From the NCBI GenBank assembly GCA_030141605.1, contig JAQGDQ010000016.1:262282-326281 (forward strand): 64,000 nt of DNA. The letters are read 5' to 3'. The notes beneath the pieces are model-generated. The model saw nothing but the letters and a program-made list of their open reading frames with translations, searched no databases and had not been told where the DNA came from. Position 1 is the stretch's first letter. Every line of letters starts with the position of its first letter. This document shows positions 23,845-48,102 of this stretch, piece after piece. The position numbers and the translations under genes are program-made. The stretch comes from Tubiluchus corallicola. Its lineage: Eukaryota; Priapulida; Priapulimorpha; Priapulimorphida; Tubiluchidae.

Positions 23845-23914
23845 GCGGCCTGTATTTGAACAAGGGACCTTCTGCTTTACAATGCAGACGCTTAAGACCA
23901 CTAAGCCATGTCCC
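23845..23914 (-). repeat. tRNA-derived SINE head or tRNA relic
   Basis: Read on the minus strand: a box-A-like TGGCTTAGTGGTCTTAAG and a box-B-like GGTCCCTTGTTCAAATAC, about 30 bases apart. The acceptor-stem ends do not pair well, so it is not an intact tRNA gene. Lies just upstream of the polyamine oxidase start. Confidence 0.5.
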
Positions 23915-23985
23915 AATGGTTAAGGTAATTCAAAGTTTATTCAATCTCTCAAAGGGAAACCTATTTATATTTTAGGTTAACAGTC

Positions 23986-35959
<11,974 letters not shown>

Positions 35960-36257
35960 GATGTACAATTTCATCAACAGTGTAATGAGATAATCCGCTT
36001 GGTTGCCGTACTTGATTAGAAGTTAGTTTTGAAGGCTATCTAGTATCCATTATAGTTATAGAACACTGTATTGTTATGACACTGTGCTGTTATGTTACTG
36101 TGTTGATTTACTAGTACATGTATATCTCTGGATGTGTGTAATAGGATCTTACAATTGTTTTTTTAAATTACATGCATAAAAGGTACGTAAATAACCATTG
36201 CAAATTCTTAAATTTACAACGAATGTTTTTCATGTTATTCGACCAGTGGGATAAATG

Positions 36258-36263
36258 AATAAA
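36258..36263 (+). terminator. Candidate poly(A) signal of the polyamine oxidase gene
   Basis: AATAAA about 300 bases after the stop codon; the first perfect hexamer on this strand after the gene that I noticed. Confidence 0.4.
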
Positions 36264-36903
36264 GTGGCATATCAAGCTTAGATTTTTTCAACCAAAGCTT
36301 GTAGTGCATCATAAGAAGTTAACAATCATTAAATAACTGATGTCTTTGAGAAGAAAATACTAAAAATTTCTTCATCTAAGCAATTGGGTTCCTAATACAT
36401 ATAAACACATTTAGAATGCAAAATATGGCAAAATTTAGTAGATCAAATTGATAGAGTAGCTCTTGTTTGTAGGTTACAGTTTGTAGAGAAGATTTATGTA
36501 ACAAATACCTGTTGTTTAAAAAAATTGAATAAATTGCAGATTTTATAGTAATGAAAATCTGACTCATTTTTATGACAGATCTTGCACGTGATAAAAATCA
36601 AGCTGAGACAATTCTTGTATACACATTCAACTATTAATAAAATAATATGGCAAGATATTTGCCCTAAGTATTAACTTCAAACAATAATTATTGATGAAAT
36701 GATTAGCACACGGTCAAAATTGTGTACAATAAAAAGAATCCGCTCACAGTGAAGTTGAAAGCGACAAACTCATCCATCGTGTAACAGGTAGTAGCGGTAC
36801 TACTAATAGTACAACTTATTCACCCAATGATGAGCTACAACCACAGCCTACTAGCGAGATATAATAGTGAGTTATATTAGCAAATCAATATGTTATTCGG
36901 GAA

Positions 36904-37462
36904 TTGTGCAATTCATGTGATGTAATACTACTGCAAGAAACAATGTTGCCAAAGCAGGAACTGGGATATCTGTCGTGCGTTCACTTAGATTTCTACGGTC
37001 AAGGTGTTTCGCCAACCGACTTATCGGTTGGAATGGTGGAAGGAAGACCACAAGGTGGACTGGCAATTCTGTGGAAGAAAAGCCTACCTGTTACTAACAG
37101 AATTATGGGTATATCTTTCCCAATTCCTGGGAAACTTATGCCACTTGTATTGCTTAATGTTTATTTGCCTTATGAAGCAGATTGTAATATTGATGAATTT
37201 AGGCATTGTCTAGGTAATCTAGTTTCTATTATTGACACGGCAGAATTTAGCTATGTCTGTTGCATTGGGGACTACAATTGCCATCCTTATAAACGATTTT
37301 ATCAGGAGCTTCATGATACTTGTAGTCAATTGTAGGGCAAATGACTACGTTATATCTGATGTAGCCAAAATGTCTAGTTTATCTTTTACGTCCGTAAGTG
37401 TGGCTCACAATTCTACCACTTGGCTTGACCACGTCCTTAGTACTTGTGCTATGGACTTTTAA
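36904..37462 (+). pseudogene. LINE endonuclease domain (frameshifted)
   Basis: First frame (36904-37335): CDVILLQETMLPKQEL (catalytic Glu of the L-L-Q-E motif), GRPQGGLAILWKK, and GDYNCHP (the catalytic GD-x-N). Second frame (37232-37462): SVAHNSTTWLDHVLST, matching the S/T-x-x-(L/I)D-(H/Y) motif near the end of the domain. A frameshift and stop near 37333 separate the two. Dead copy. Confidence 0.8.
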
Positions 37463-38333
37463 TTGGTGATATGTATGTTAATTATGATCTAACAAGCACA
37501 TATCACAACCCTTTATGCTAAATATATGTTTAGATAAAATGCTTATATCGCCAAGTGATGGAGTTTTAGTAACTCCAGCTGAGGTTTTGAATGGTCAGGT
37601 TTGTGCCCAGGCCTCGTCTTCTTCTCCAACAATGTCCCGTAATGTAGTCGATTGGGATAAAACAACTAATGTCCAACTTCTTGATTATCACACAATGACA
37701 CAATCCCTACTTTCTAGTATTGCTGTACCGTACGACGTTATTCACTGTGGTGATATCCACTGCAAAAATGAGTGCCACAAACAACAGTTATCTTTAATGT
37801 GTGATAACATCATTGGGGTGCTTAACACAGCTGCCCAACTTACTCTTCCTGGTTGTTCACGTTCGAAAAGTCATTAAAGACAAAATAATACCCGGCTGGT
37901 CCGGGCTGGAATGATTTTGTTTCAGAGAAACACAGACATTTTCGCCATTGTACCCATTGCAAATGATATGTCTCAGGCACGCGCACACTTTAAACTTGCT
38001 TTGCGTGAGTGCAAACGGCAAGAAAAAAACTATTGTAGCTGACGAAATTGCCTACAAGCTAATGAATTGTAACTCTTATGAGTTTTGGGCGAGTAGTAAA
38101 AAGGAAACAAATGCGAAACTTCCTCTTCCTCCGAAAATCGACGAAATCACTGGAGAGAAAGCTATTTGCGAAACGTGGGGTAATTATTACAAGGGCATTT
38201 TAAACTCTGTAAATAATGGTGACGTTGCTGCTAAACTAGAAGAAAAATTAAATAGTGACATTGAGGCTGTGATTTCTTTTACAGCACTTTTCTATAGTTC
38301 CTGCGTAACACACTGTTTTTTGCCTGATGCACG

Positions 38334-39359
38334 ATGCTGTCAGTGATTATTCCAGTCGTAAAAGACAAAAATAAGGAAATCACATTCACAAGTAATTACA
38401 GGCCGATAGCACTATTCCCAGTATCTAGCAAACTTCTTGAAATTTTACTGTTAAACCGGTACGGCTATTTACTATCGACGACGCCAAACCAATTTGGTTA
38501 CGTTGATAAATTAGGTGGAGAAATGTGTTCATGCACCATGAAGGAGGTAATTGATTATTATGTTCAACGGGTGAGTCCAGTTCACATTTTATTTTTGGAT
38601 GCGTCAAAAGCTTTTGATAGAGTAAATTACCATAAATTGTTTTTAAAGCCAACAAACACTGATTTTCCAAATATTGTTATTCCTTTACTAACGTTTTATT
38701 GTTTACAACAAAGCATGTTAGTAAGATGGGGTAATTTTAATTCTGTAACATTTAGGGTCGGAAATGGCGTTCGTCAAGGCGCTAAAATGTCGCCTATTTT
38801 ATTTAATCAATACTTTCGGGACTTAAGCATTGGTCCTACATCAAGCAATCTTGGCTGCCAAATTGGAAATACGTACATCAATCACTTGACGTTTGCAGAC
38901 GATGGATGTTTGTTAGCTTCAACTACAACAGCTTCACAAACTCTAGCGAATACATATGTCCGCTACGCTGACAAACATGACATGATGTTAAATGTTGAAA
39001 AAACGAAATTTCTAAGCATTACTCCCCCCAGCATGCGCCAGTTCAGTTTTGAGTCTATTCGTAATTCGTAATTCGTAGCTGGTATCGTAATTCGTCCGTG
39101 CGAAACGGAGAAGTATCTTGGCCACATAATTTCTAGAGATAATAGGGATGACATTGATATTATTAGGCAAAGAAGTATTTACTATGTTAGAGCAAACAGT
39201 ATCTTGAGAAAATTTCATCATTGTACAAATAGCATTAAAACTCGTTTGTTCAATTCGTATTGTAATTCATTCTATGATATGGCAACGTGGCGGCATTTTT
39301 ATAACTGCAGTTTAACTAAACTAAAAGTAGCTCATGATACTTTGTTTAACATTTTTTGA
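38334..39359 (+). pseudogene. LINE reverse transcriptase and C-terminal region (broken)
   Basis: Fingers: YRPIALFPVSSKLLEILLLN. Motif A: LFLDASKAFDRVNY. Motif B: GNGVRQGAKMSPILFN. Motif C: LTFADDGCLL. All catalytic Asp residues are present. The frame stops at 39071, and the family's C-terminal region resumes in another frame (39076-39359: KYLGHIISRDNRDD, then RLFNSYCNSFYDMATW). The stretch 37515-38346 covers the decayed linker between endonuclease and reverse transcriptase. Confidence 0.87.
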
Positions 39360-39360
39360 A

Positions 39361-42300
39361 TTAATTTGTAAATTTTTAATGATTTCATATAGGCTATTTG
39401 ACTAACCGTTGGACAAAAATGGACGTTTTCCTTTTCAGTCACAAAAGTGAAAATTTGTTCTAAACTGCAAATAAGAACCAGTTATAAAAGAATATGAATA
39501 AATAATAACTAACAAACTAACCAATTAAAATATTGATAACTAAAATTAGGTATTATTGCAACGCAGCACTAAAATGGGATACAAACGCTTGCCCGGCAAA
39601 GCATTACAAGCAACAATTAGTATAATGCTGAGCAGACTGCAATTATTTAAGCCCTAATTAAATCTGTTACTAATGCGTTCGGCACTTACATTGTCGGTTG
39701 TACGCTCGTTGTCGTCACCATTGTACACAGCAACGACGCGAAGAAGACGGGCGTTATTCCCCGCACTTCCCATGTTTGACGCTCCATTCTAGTCTCAGTG
39801 TCAGTGCATTATAATAATATTTACTTTTCTTATAATTATATCGTTCTTAGAGATACTGTTATCTCTTTTGTCTCAGCATTTATAATGTAATAGGTGCTGG
39901 AATAGTCTTTTATACCTGCTTACTAAAACCACCTCTTCTATGGAACTCTTAATGTTGTCAAGTTGAAGGGGCGTTCATTAGAAAATACAATGATGTGCTG
40001 AAGTATAGACTCAAGCGTCCAGGCTTTTTTTAAACAGAACTGAACTGGAAAATTTTATGAAAATCAATTTTTAAAAAAGTCAATCTTTAACAGGAGCAAA
40101 ATTTCATGGACAATTTTGAGAGAAATTGCTCCATCTCTCATAGAAAAATGCAGAGGGCTGCTTATAAGGTTTCAAACTGACATGGATGAATTAAAGATAT
40201 GTTCTGGCAACATATGTTAGAAGAATGTGTAACTAGTTGAATCGTCTTCATTGCTGATGCAGAATTGTGGCTGTTTGCGTCGCAATGCATTAATAATCAA
40301 CTGCGCAGTTCGGTAACAGCTGCAGTGGAAGTGGATGAAATCACCTACTTACTTTATAAAATGCATAAGTTTATCAGTGTATGTAGGCCTATTGTAGGTA
40401 ACAGGAAACCAGGTCAGCAACATTATTTATCGGTTTGGCACTTTCACAAAGGCCTGTGTAAATCATCGGATTTTCTAGGACCCAAAATTTTGATAACTTT
40501 TCGTATACCACGGCTTTTTGCCACTTAATGCCTGTTGAATTCCAAGGCTCGTACCATACAATTCTGCTAAATATAACCAATAGGTTTGACAGTTAAGTTG
40601 GTTTCGAGCAAAATTGTTTTTTCTGACAAACTCTAGACATGTCATTTAAAGCGCCGTTTATCGTTGCTATGGATCCGTTTTATCGTAAATATTTAGACTA
40701 CTGGATAACTCCATGTGACATCACAATATAATAAATTTAAATAAGCTAAAAAATTATTACATGAAAGAGAACAAAATCAACATCACGGCGAACTAAACGG
40801 CATTGTAGGGTAACCAAAAACTGACTAACTTTCAAGAAACGCACAACATTTTTCAGATGCACGGCGTTGTTTGATAACTACAAATCTGATCAAAAATCAT
40901 CTACGCAGCTACGAAAGCATTTGTTTAGTGTAATTACATTTTGTGCTGAATTTAGTAATACCCTTACTAAATATAACTTTAGTAATACCAGTCAAGCAAA
41001 CTGAAGTAAAAGAATCAGTCATTTCGGTCACGTATGTGTGAAATGACTGTATCAAGATTGTATCATGGTATCAAGATTTTGTGTGAAACGCCAAACATTG
41101 TTATCCTACGAGCAAAATCCCGGCATTGATGAAAACATGTCATTTCCGTACAAAGTTGTTGTGAAATTACATTTCTTTGATACCAAATGCTGCAAGAATA
41201 TTACCGAAGTTTGACCGCAGTGACTTGGCTATACACGATCATTTCATTTTATTTTAACTAAAAGCCATATACGAACATATACAAAAGTTTCAATATGTAA
41301 GCAGCATAAGTTACCTCAGATAAACTCTGAATGATAATTAAGAGGTCCGCCAAATACTGGACGTTCAATCTTAACAAATATGAATGCTACGTTATGCCAT
41401 AGAATAGTAACTAGTAATCGCTTGTAACAGTAACAGTACTAAAACTTAAATTAAAAAAGAACGCAACGAATTACAATGGGACAGACAGGGTTTTCATTAA
41501 TTTTAAAGGGTTTAACTCATGTTGTCTGCCATGCTGGAAAAGCTTATAAATCTGACCCTTTCCAATCTTTCCAAGCAAAATTACTATTACCCAAGCACCA
41601 TGTTTCCGCTTTAATGATGAGCAAATTTTAGTTGCAGAAATCATGTATGGCTGCAAAATAGAAATAATAATAATAATACACAAACTCTCACATACCCAGG
41701 TAACATGTCCCAGTCCCAGTTTTTGTGACAGTTCAGCAGCCCGTTAGCTAAGAGGACAAAGGAAACGCTGATTGGCTTCGCGAGGTGGATCCCGCTGGTT
41801 GATTGACGTTTGCCGATTTGTTTATCGAACCATTCAGTCATTCACGACCCTTAGGCTAACACGAAAACATCCGTGCAAGCAATTTTTGTTGATGGGCTAA
41901 ATGTTCCAAACAGCATTAATTACATGTATATGCAACCGAAAGTAAAAGGATACAATCGAGTGAGAAAATAATAAATTTATTTTCGCTGTAAAATATGGTC
42001 AAATCATGATTCACTACGTGCAATGTTAAAATCGCTCACCCGGAAGACTTATGTAATACACGCTTGAGCTACTGAAACTTTTCAAGCCATCAGTTTTAAT
42101 AACATAATAAACTAAAATAATGTGACTATTGCCACAATCCCAGTCCAGTTCACCATTACAAACAAAAGAAGAAACAAAATTGCAAATCGAATCAAAAGTA
42201 GTAGGCCTACTTGCCTACATGCACATAAAAAAATCTACATGTATCCACAAAATGAAGGAATGGGGTGAGAAACAGGTTTTAGCATGACCTGAGCATAATA

Positions 42301-43795
42301 TCAGCTTCAGCAAAAACGCTACAATAAATGATTAAAGTACAAAAGCACAATACTGTATTAACGTTATACAAGTACGATACAACTTGTTTAAAAACAGTAA
42401 AGTATAATACAGTCTTTAAAAACTAAGTAGCACTGCATAATAGCACTATTTCAAGATGTCTAAAACTGAACAATCACACTTCATGGAAATACAATCATTC
42501 ATTATTATTATTGGGTCTCGTTAATTGTTGTAGTTTTTTATTAATTTTAAAATTCATCAACCTTATAAAATTATAATTCGTTTTTCCTACTGCAATGACA
42601 ACAGACAACAATGAGAAGTCAACCAAAAGCAAAAAAATGATAAATTAAAATTAAATGTTCATGATATTCAAAGTTTCAAAATCAATAAAATTGAAGGACA
42701 TAATGAAAAAAAACGGATAACACAGAAAAGCAATATGACTTAGTATGAATGATGACAACCAGAAAATCATAAATAACATAACACTAGCAGAATAACTGGC
42801 TGATTAAACAAGACAACTTATCAGCATCACAGTAACACACAATAGAGTACATTACTAGCATGATTATTACCTATGTAAGAATATTATTAGCCATTTTTGA
42901 ATGCAAAAATTTTCTTACACGAATTAAAAAAATCAAGGACCTTTGAGAGACATAGCCTTTATGACCACAGGCACAGAACCTTCAATGCTGGTTCTACTTC
43001 AGTCTGCTTTAACTAGAAGCCATGTAAAAACTTGCTGTTAGTTGCCTTGTTTACAATTGAATTTTGAACAGTTAGTGTTAATTTAGAATCAGAAAAAATT
43101 TTACTAAAGAAATGTAATCTAAAAAATATATCCTTACTAAATTTTGGAAAGTCTGACATTTACTATGGATGTTTCATAATAAATGTCAAACATCATCGAT
43201 ATTGTTTTCTATCTATTTTTTATCTATTTGTTTACCCAATTGAAAAACAACTTGAAATTGAATCACATATTCAAGGTCACATAACGTTACATCAAGTTAA
43301 TCTACAAAAGCTCAATATGGCGGGTTGCCAAAATTTTACTTATTAATTTCTTATTGGATTATTCAAACTATTAGCTCATGATAGTGATGACCATGACAAA
43401 ACAAAGTAACATTGATGTGCAAATACAAACATGATGATGATGATGACAATTAAACAATCTAGTCTGATAACTTTTAACTACTAGCAACATTTTAATTAAG
43501 AACATGATGAATCATTTTTTCACATAAACAGAAAGTTAAAATTTCTAACATTTCTCACTGAAAGTGAATAAGAAAGTATGCGAGTAACCCATATATAAAA
43601 AAACTCAATAAGCGAGTAATCCAATGCTTATTCAATGCGGATCATAGCACAATTCACACCAGCTAATACAAATACAAATTTACTAAAATTTAAAGATTGT
43701 ACCACAAGAGAAGATGATATAATCTCTGTGGTCCTTACAAGTGCACATACAACACAGATACAGATGCTTCTCATCCAAACTAAGATTTATCTTCT
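39361..43795. other. Gene-poor intergenic DNA
   Basis: Apart from the candidate exon at 39690-39773, I see AT-rich sequence without convincing exons on either strand. A somewhat GC-richer patch near 41690-41850 has no clear reading frame. Confidence 0.5.
39690..39773 (-). CDS. Candidate first coding exon, gene unknown
   Basis: On the minus strand an ATG at 39773 opens 28 codons (start MGSAGNNARLLRVVAVYNG) ending exactly before a consensus donor GTAAGTG. The segment is CpG-richer than the surrounding AT-rich DNA, as first exons often are. No partner exon was recognised to the left (36000-39689), where the LINE and the polyamine oxidase lie, so any gene would overlap them antisense. I do not recognise the peptide. 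Confidence 0.3.
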
Positions 43796-46700
43796 TTATT
43801 TATGTAATTTTTGCATAAGAGGGATTGTAATAAGAACTATAGCACCCAGTGCAATCTCTGTGCCCATTAAATAAAATGATGCAGTATAGTCACCAGTTAC
43901 ATCATATACCCATCCTGGAAAGTAGAATGTACTATTAAATACATAACTAACAGCAAACCCTAAATTTAAAGTCTTTACTAGTCTACTACTAATTCACGAA
44001 GCAGGTTTTCTTTATAACATCTTTTACAGAATAATTGCTTAGAAACTGAATTTTGATAAGGAGACCTATGCCACAGTGAGGCAGAAAAAGTAATTTTGCA
44101 ATTTTTTCGGACAAATTACCGGATTGCACGGTTTTGCAGCTGCTGAAGATGTTAATCCTTCCCTTTGTATCTGTGGCTGTGACGCGTCCTAATCTGTCAC
44201 TGTTTGTAGTGACTGCTTGACCCTCAGACCTGAATCTTAAGCCAGAGTGACACTAGCTAAGTCTAGCTTATATCAGGTAATTTACTGTACTACTAGTTGA
44301 GGTAATGAATAGAAATTTCAGAATCACACTCCTTAGGGAATTAATTACAAAGTTCCAACTTCCAAACCACTTTACCCTAGGTTAGAAGGTCTGATCCAGG
44401 GGGTTCAAATTAGCTGTTTTCCACCCCCAGGGGATACCCATGGTTGAGCACCCAATTGTATTAAAAAGCTACGAAATACTTCCGTTAATGGTGACTTCAT
44501 TTGATATCCTAGAAATGCTATCAAATGCAGTCACTAGTATCTGGAGATTTTGAGTTGGGCACTTGTGCAGGTATGACATGACACTTGCCTATACATGGGA
44601 AGTGTCCCGTCAGTTCTTGATGATAATGAGACTGCAAGAAATTAAAACATTCTCATTTCATTCGAGCCTTTAAGGAAGGGTCATGTCATTTAGCATGTTC
44701 GGTTTATTTTACTGCTATTAATGAATGAATAAATAATGAATGAACGAAAGAGGATGAATGAATGAATAAATAATGAATGAATGATTGAGAATGAATGAAT
44801 GAATAAAATGACTGGCACAAAGAAAACACATCGGAGGCCTACCTGCTAATGGAGCACCCAGCAAACAGCTAGCACCTTCAAAGAATAACAAGGCACCGAA
44901 ACCATCATTCATTCTTTCTAAACCCACGAGATCGACCAGAATGACAGAGGTCAATGACATATAACTCCCTGAAAAAATTCCAATACAGATTACATAAACA
45001 TCATTGGTGTACTTTGCATATTTCATATAGCAAAAACAACACTGTGAATCTTCTTATGAAGTGCAAAGTTAATTATTTATTCCAGTTACTACAGGTAGTC
45101 TGTTTTTGTAACATATCTTGTAAAACGAACCAAAGTTTGCATACTCTGTTTAGATAACAAACTGATTAGATAACTGTCTTGCTCAATTTATGTGAAAAAT
45201 GAAAGCACTAGTGTCTAGTTCTTTATTTCTTAGACCCATGCAAAACCAAACAACTGAATGGTATATGACACGAGTACAAACCAGTAGCTGCAGTTTACCT
45301 TTTCTTGTATCCACGATTTATAAGAAAATTTCTAACTTGTTTGTATTTGTTCAACTTATGCAAACACGCTTAAAATTTTGAAACCTATGTAAGCTGAGGA
45401 ATTTACCAAAAGAAGAGCTGGTAACGTGACTGTTGCAGGTAATTCAACAAAGTAGTTTAATTGCAGTTATTACAATGAACATAATTTTGCTGCTATATGA
45501 AAACCAAATGAATAAATTCTACGAAGCAGAAGACACAATTATTTAACCAAATGAAAAAATAAAACTAAACAATGAATTGAAAATTCATAATCACTAAATT
45601 AATAATGTAAAAACTATTACCAGTGGTTATTCCAAAGAAACCTGCATACAGTGCAACCTCGATGAATGTCTTTGATACCACAGTAACAATACTTGCTATT
45701 CCACATAAAAGAAAACTGCTAATGTACAATAACATTCTATTCACATGTTCACTGTCTGATATGAAGCCAATGACAACACGAGAGACAGTATTTGTTATGC
45801 CAATCACAGATATAGCTGTAGAACCATAGGCTGTATCATAACCCAAGTCGAGTAACCGATCTGGTAGGTATGTATATGGGATGTACCACCCTAATCCAAT
45901 TAGAAAGTTTGCAATGCAAAACAGCAGAAATCTGTATTCCCTGAACAGGTTCCAGTCTGTAAGCTCAAGAACATATTTACGCATAGTTACAGCACACACA
46001 TTTTTCTTTTTTTCTGTATAAATTGATGCCTCATCAACAGTTAACTTTTCACTTTTTAGACATTTATCTGCTATAATCTCTGGAACTTGATAAAATACAT
46101 CATCGTCTAACTCTTCGGTAGTTGCTGGCAGGCCTTTGTTCGAAGTGGGTTGAATACTTATACTACTAATGCGGCGTGGTGCATCTTTTACGGATAATAA
46201 AAATGGCCATGACCAAGATCGATGCTGTTTCTCATTGTACAGTTTCACATGCACATTTTGAGTAACAGGTCCAAGATGAGTATTACTTGCGCCGGTCGGT
46301 AACTCCGAATATGAACTACTAAGCCTCCATAAATTTGAACCCTGTTGACTTTGTTTACATGAATTTTCTTGAAATGACACAGAGGTCCGAGCACGTCTAG
46401 ATTTTTTTAATCCTTGAGATTCATACAACTGGCTGATGGTTGCATCTGAAAGCCTTGCCTCGGGCGGTATATCATGTCCTGTGAAAGATGTTGCCGTGAC
46501 AAATGTAGGGCAGGATGTAAAAAGAGGTCTGGAGACGATCGTAGGACTTTGACAAAATTGGAAACTGGGTATCATTTTTCTTGAGCGCACTGCGTAGGAG
46601 ACTTTACGAAATGCTTGAGAACTTGTATGGCGAAGTTTCTGGTTAAACTGCTTTTCCTTTCGTAGTGGTCGGAACAAGGCACCAAAAGCAATGCAGTTGA

Positions 46701-48102
46701 GTATAAGGGCACCCTCGATCAACATTGTTCCTTTCCAACCATACAAAGAAATAAGATATGTACAAAGTGGACTAAATGTGAATGTGCCCACACCTGATCC
46801 ACAAACAGCTAGTCCTGTGGCAAAGGATCGTCGTTTTTCAAAGTAGTAAGTTACAGCAACAATGGCTGGCAAATACATGATTCCAAAGCCAATGCCTAGC
46901 ATACAAAAGATCATTTAACATCTACTCAATATATTCTGTGCAAACTCTACACCAAAACTTCAGAAAAAATTGCAAAAAAGGAAATTTTCATATTAATTAC
47001 TAAAAACAATCATGGTTAGTGATTTCAATTACTTTTTTAAACTTTAAATACATAAAAAATCATAAAACATTACTATTTTGCTTTCTTAAAAAATAAATGT
47101 GTTGCATTTACCAGTAACCACTCCAAAAGATATACAGAGAAAAATAACATTAGGAGCAAAGATGCTGATAACACAACCAAATGTAGCTATTCCAGCACCA
47201 ATTATGGATGCAATGCGTAAGCTGGTCTTCTTCACAATAATACTGGACAATGGACCTAAAATAACAACAAAAATCGAAGTATAGGTTAGCTTTGGTGGAA
47301 ATTGACTAAAAGAAAATGTTACCTATACTTTTGGCAGATAGTTTATTTAACTATTTAAAAATGTAGGATTCTTTACTTAACTATTTTAACCTAATCTCTA
47401 TATTGTAAATGTGAAATAAATTGAGTTCACAAGAGCAATATGAGCAAGTATCTAAAAATTACAATTTAACAACTTAGGAGTATTATTAATGTATAGATAA
47501 TTTATAGAATTTTAATTTGCTGAATTTATAAAAAATGGCTAGTTTGCTGTAATGCCATTTATTCTGTGCAATATACTTTTGGATCGAGATTTAGAAGGAG
47601 CGTTACATTGATTTAACATGAAACTGAACTTTGCTTTGTTCCATTTTAAGAGCTTGCCAGAGCACAGTTGAATAATTAGAGAGAGTTTGAGCTCAGCTAC
47701 AAAATAGCGCCAGACAAAAATGAATAAAAAATATACAAGAGCATAATCTGTTTAATACATACCGCCACCAATAGTAAAAAAAACTAGAACTGACGTAATC
47801 CATGATGTAACACCCTTTCCGCCTTCAAATTCCTGAAGCCACTCAACATAAAGCAGACCAGATGAATAAGTTACCCCATCTAATATAACGTGGATCATAA
47901 ACGAAGCAAATACCACCACCCAACCCCATCCACCATCAGGTGGGGTGGACATTTCAGAAACAGTGCTTCCATCCATTGTGTTGTCCGGAACAATTGATTT
48001 CCTATTACCTAAGCAGCAATCATTGCACTCGTGTTTCTCTATTTTCTCAATTATTAAATCTATGCAATCCAGATACTTAGCAAAGTCAGTTGTAGATGTC
48101 AT
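43796..48102 (-). CDS. Monocarboxylate transporter-like protein (SLC16 family, MFS)
   Basis: Exons in order: 47763-48102, 47112-47255, 45621-46895, 44843-44968, 43796-43914. They join in phase to 668 codons including TAA (667 residues). Residues 54-61 are PPDGGWGW, the SLC16 signature entering TM1. TM5 region: VVTGIGFGIMYLPAIVAVTYYF. A soluble loop of about 230 residues (roughly 236-467), Ser/Arg-rich, separates the two six-helix halves, longer than in MCT1-4. TM8 region: TNTVSRVVIGFISD. Final exon: GWVYDVTGDYTASFYLMG, the usual last-helix entry. Expected plasma-membrane carrier with cytosolic ends. Positions equivalent to MCT1 Lys38 and Asp309 appear to be Ser and Asn, so proton-coupled lactate transport is doubtful and the substrate is unknown. 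AATAAA overlaps the stop codon. Confidence 0.92.
44705..44815. repeat. (GAAT)n-type microsatellite
   Basis: Imperfect ATGAATGAATAAATA repeats in the last intron of the SLC16-like gene, abutting the donor side of exon 4. Makes an artificial His/Ser/Phe-rich frame on the minus strand. Confidence 0.9.

Larger units (their letters stand above)
36850..39360 (+). mobile_element. Decayed non-LTR (CR1/L2/Jockey-like) retrotransposon, 5'-truncated
   Basis: Lies about 0.9 kb beyond the polyamine oxidase stop. Contains, in order, an apurinic-type endonuclease, a reverse transcriptase and a C-terminal segment in several frames, so the coding sequence is broken by multiple frameshifts and stops. No ORF1 or 5' UTR is convincingly seen upstream. 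The 3' end after the final TGA (39357-39359) is AT-rich with no clear tail repeat. Confidence 0.85.

Noticed and set aside
38425-38670. 81-codon minus-strand ORF
   Set aside because: Antisense shadow of the LINE reverse transcriptase.
40265-40528. 87-codon plus-strand ORF
   Set aside because: No recognisable domain, weak start context and no splice partners; expected by chance in a region this long.
45565-46914. Single 449-codon ORF as a complete transporter
   Set aside because: Its first and last residues are intron sequence; splice sites at 46895 and 45621 join it in phase to the other SLC16 exons.
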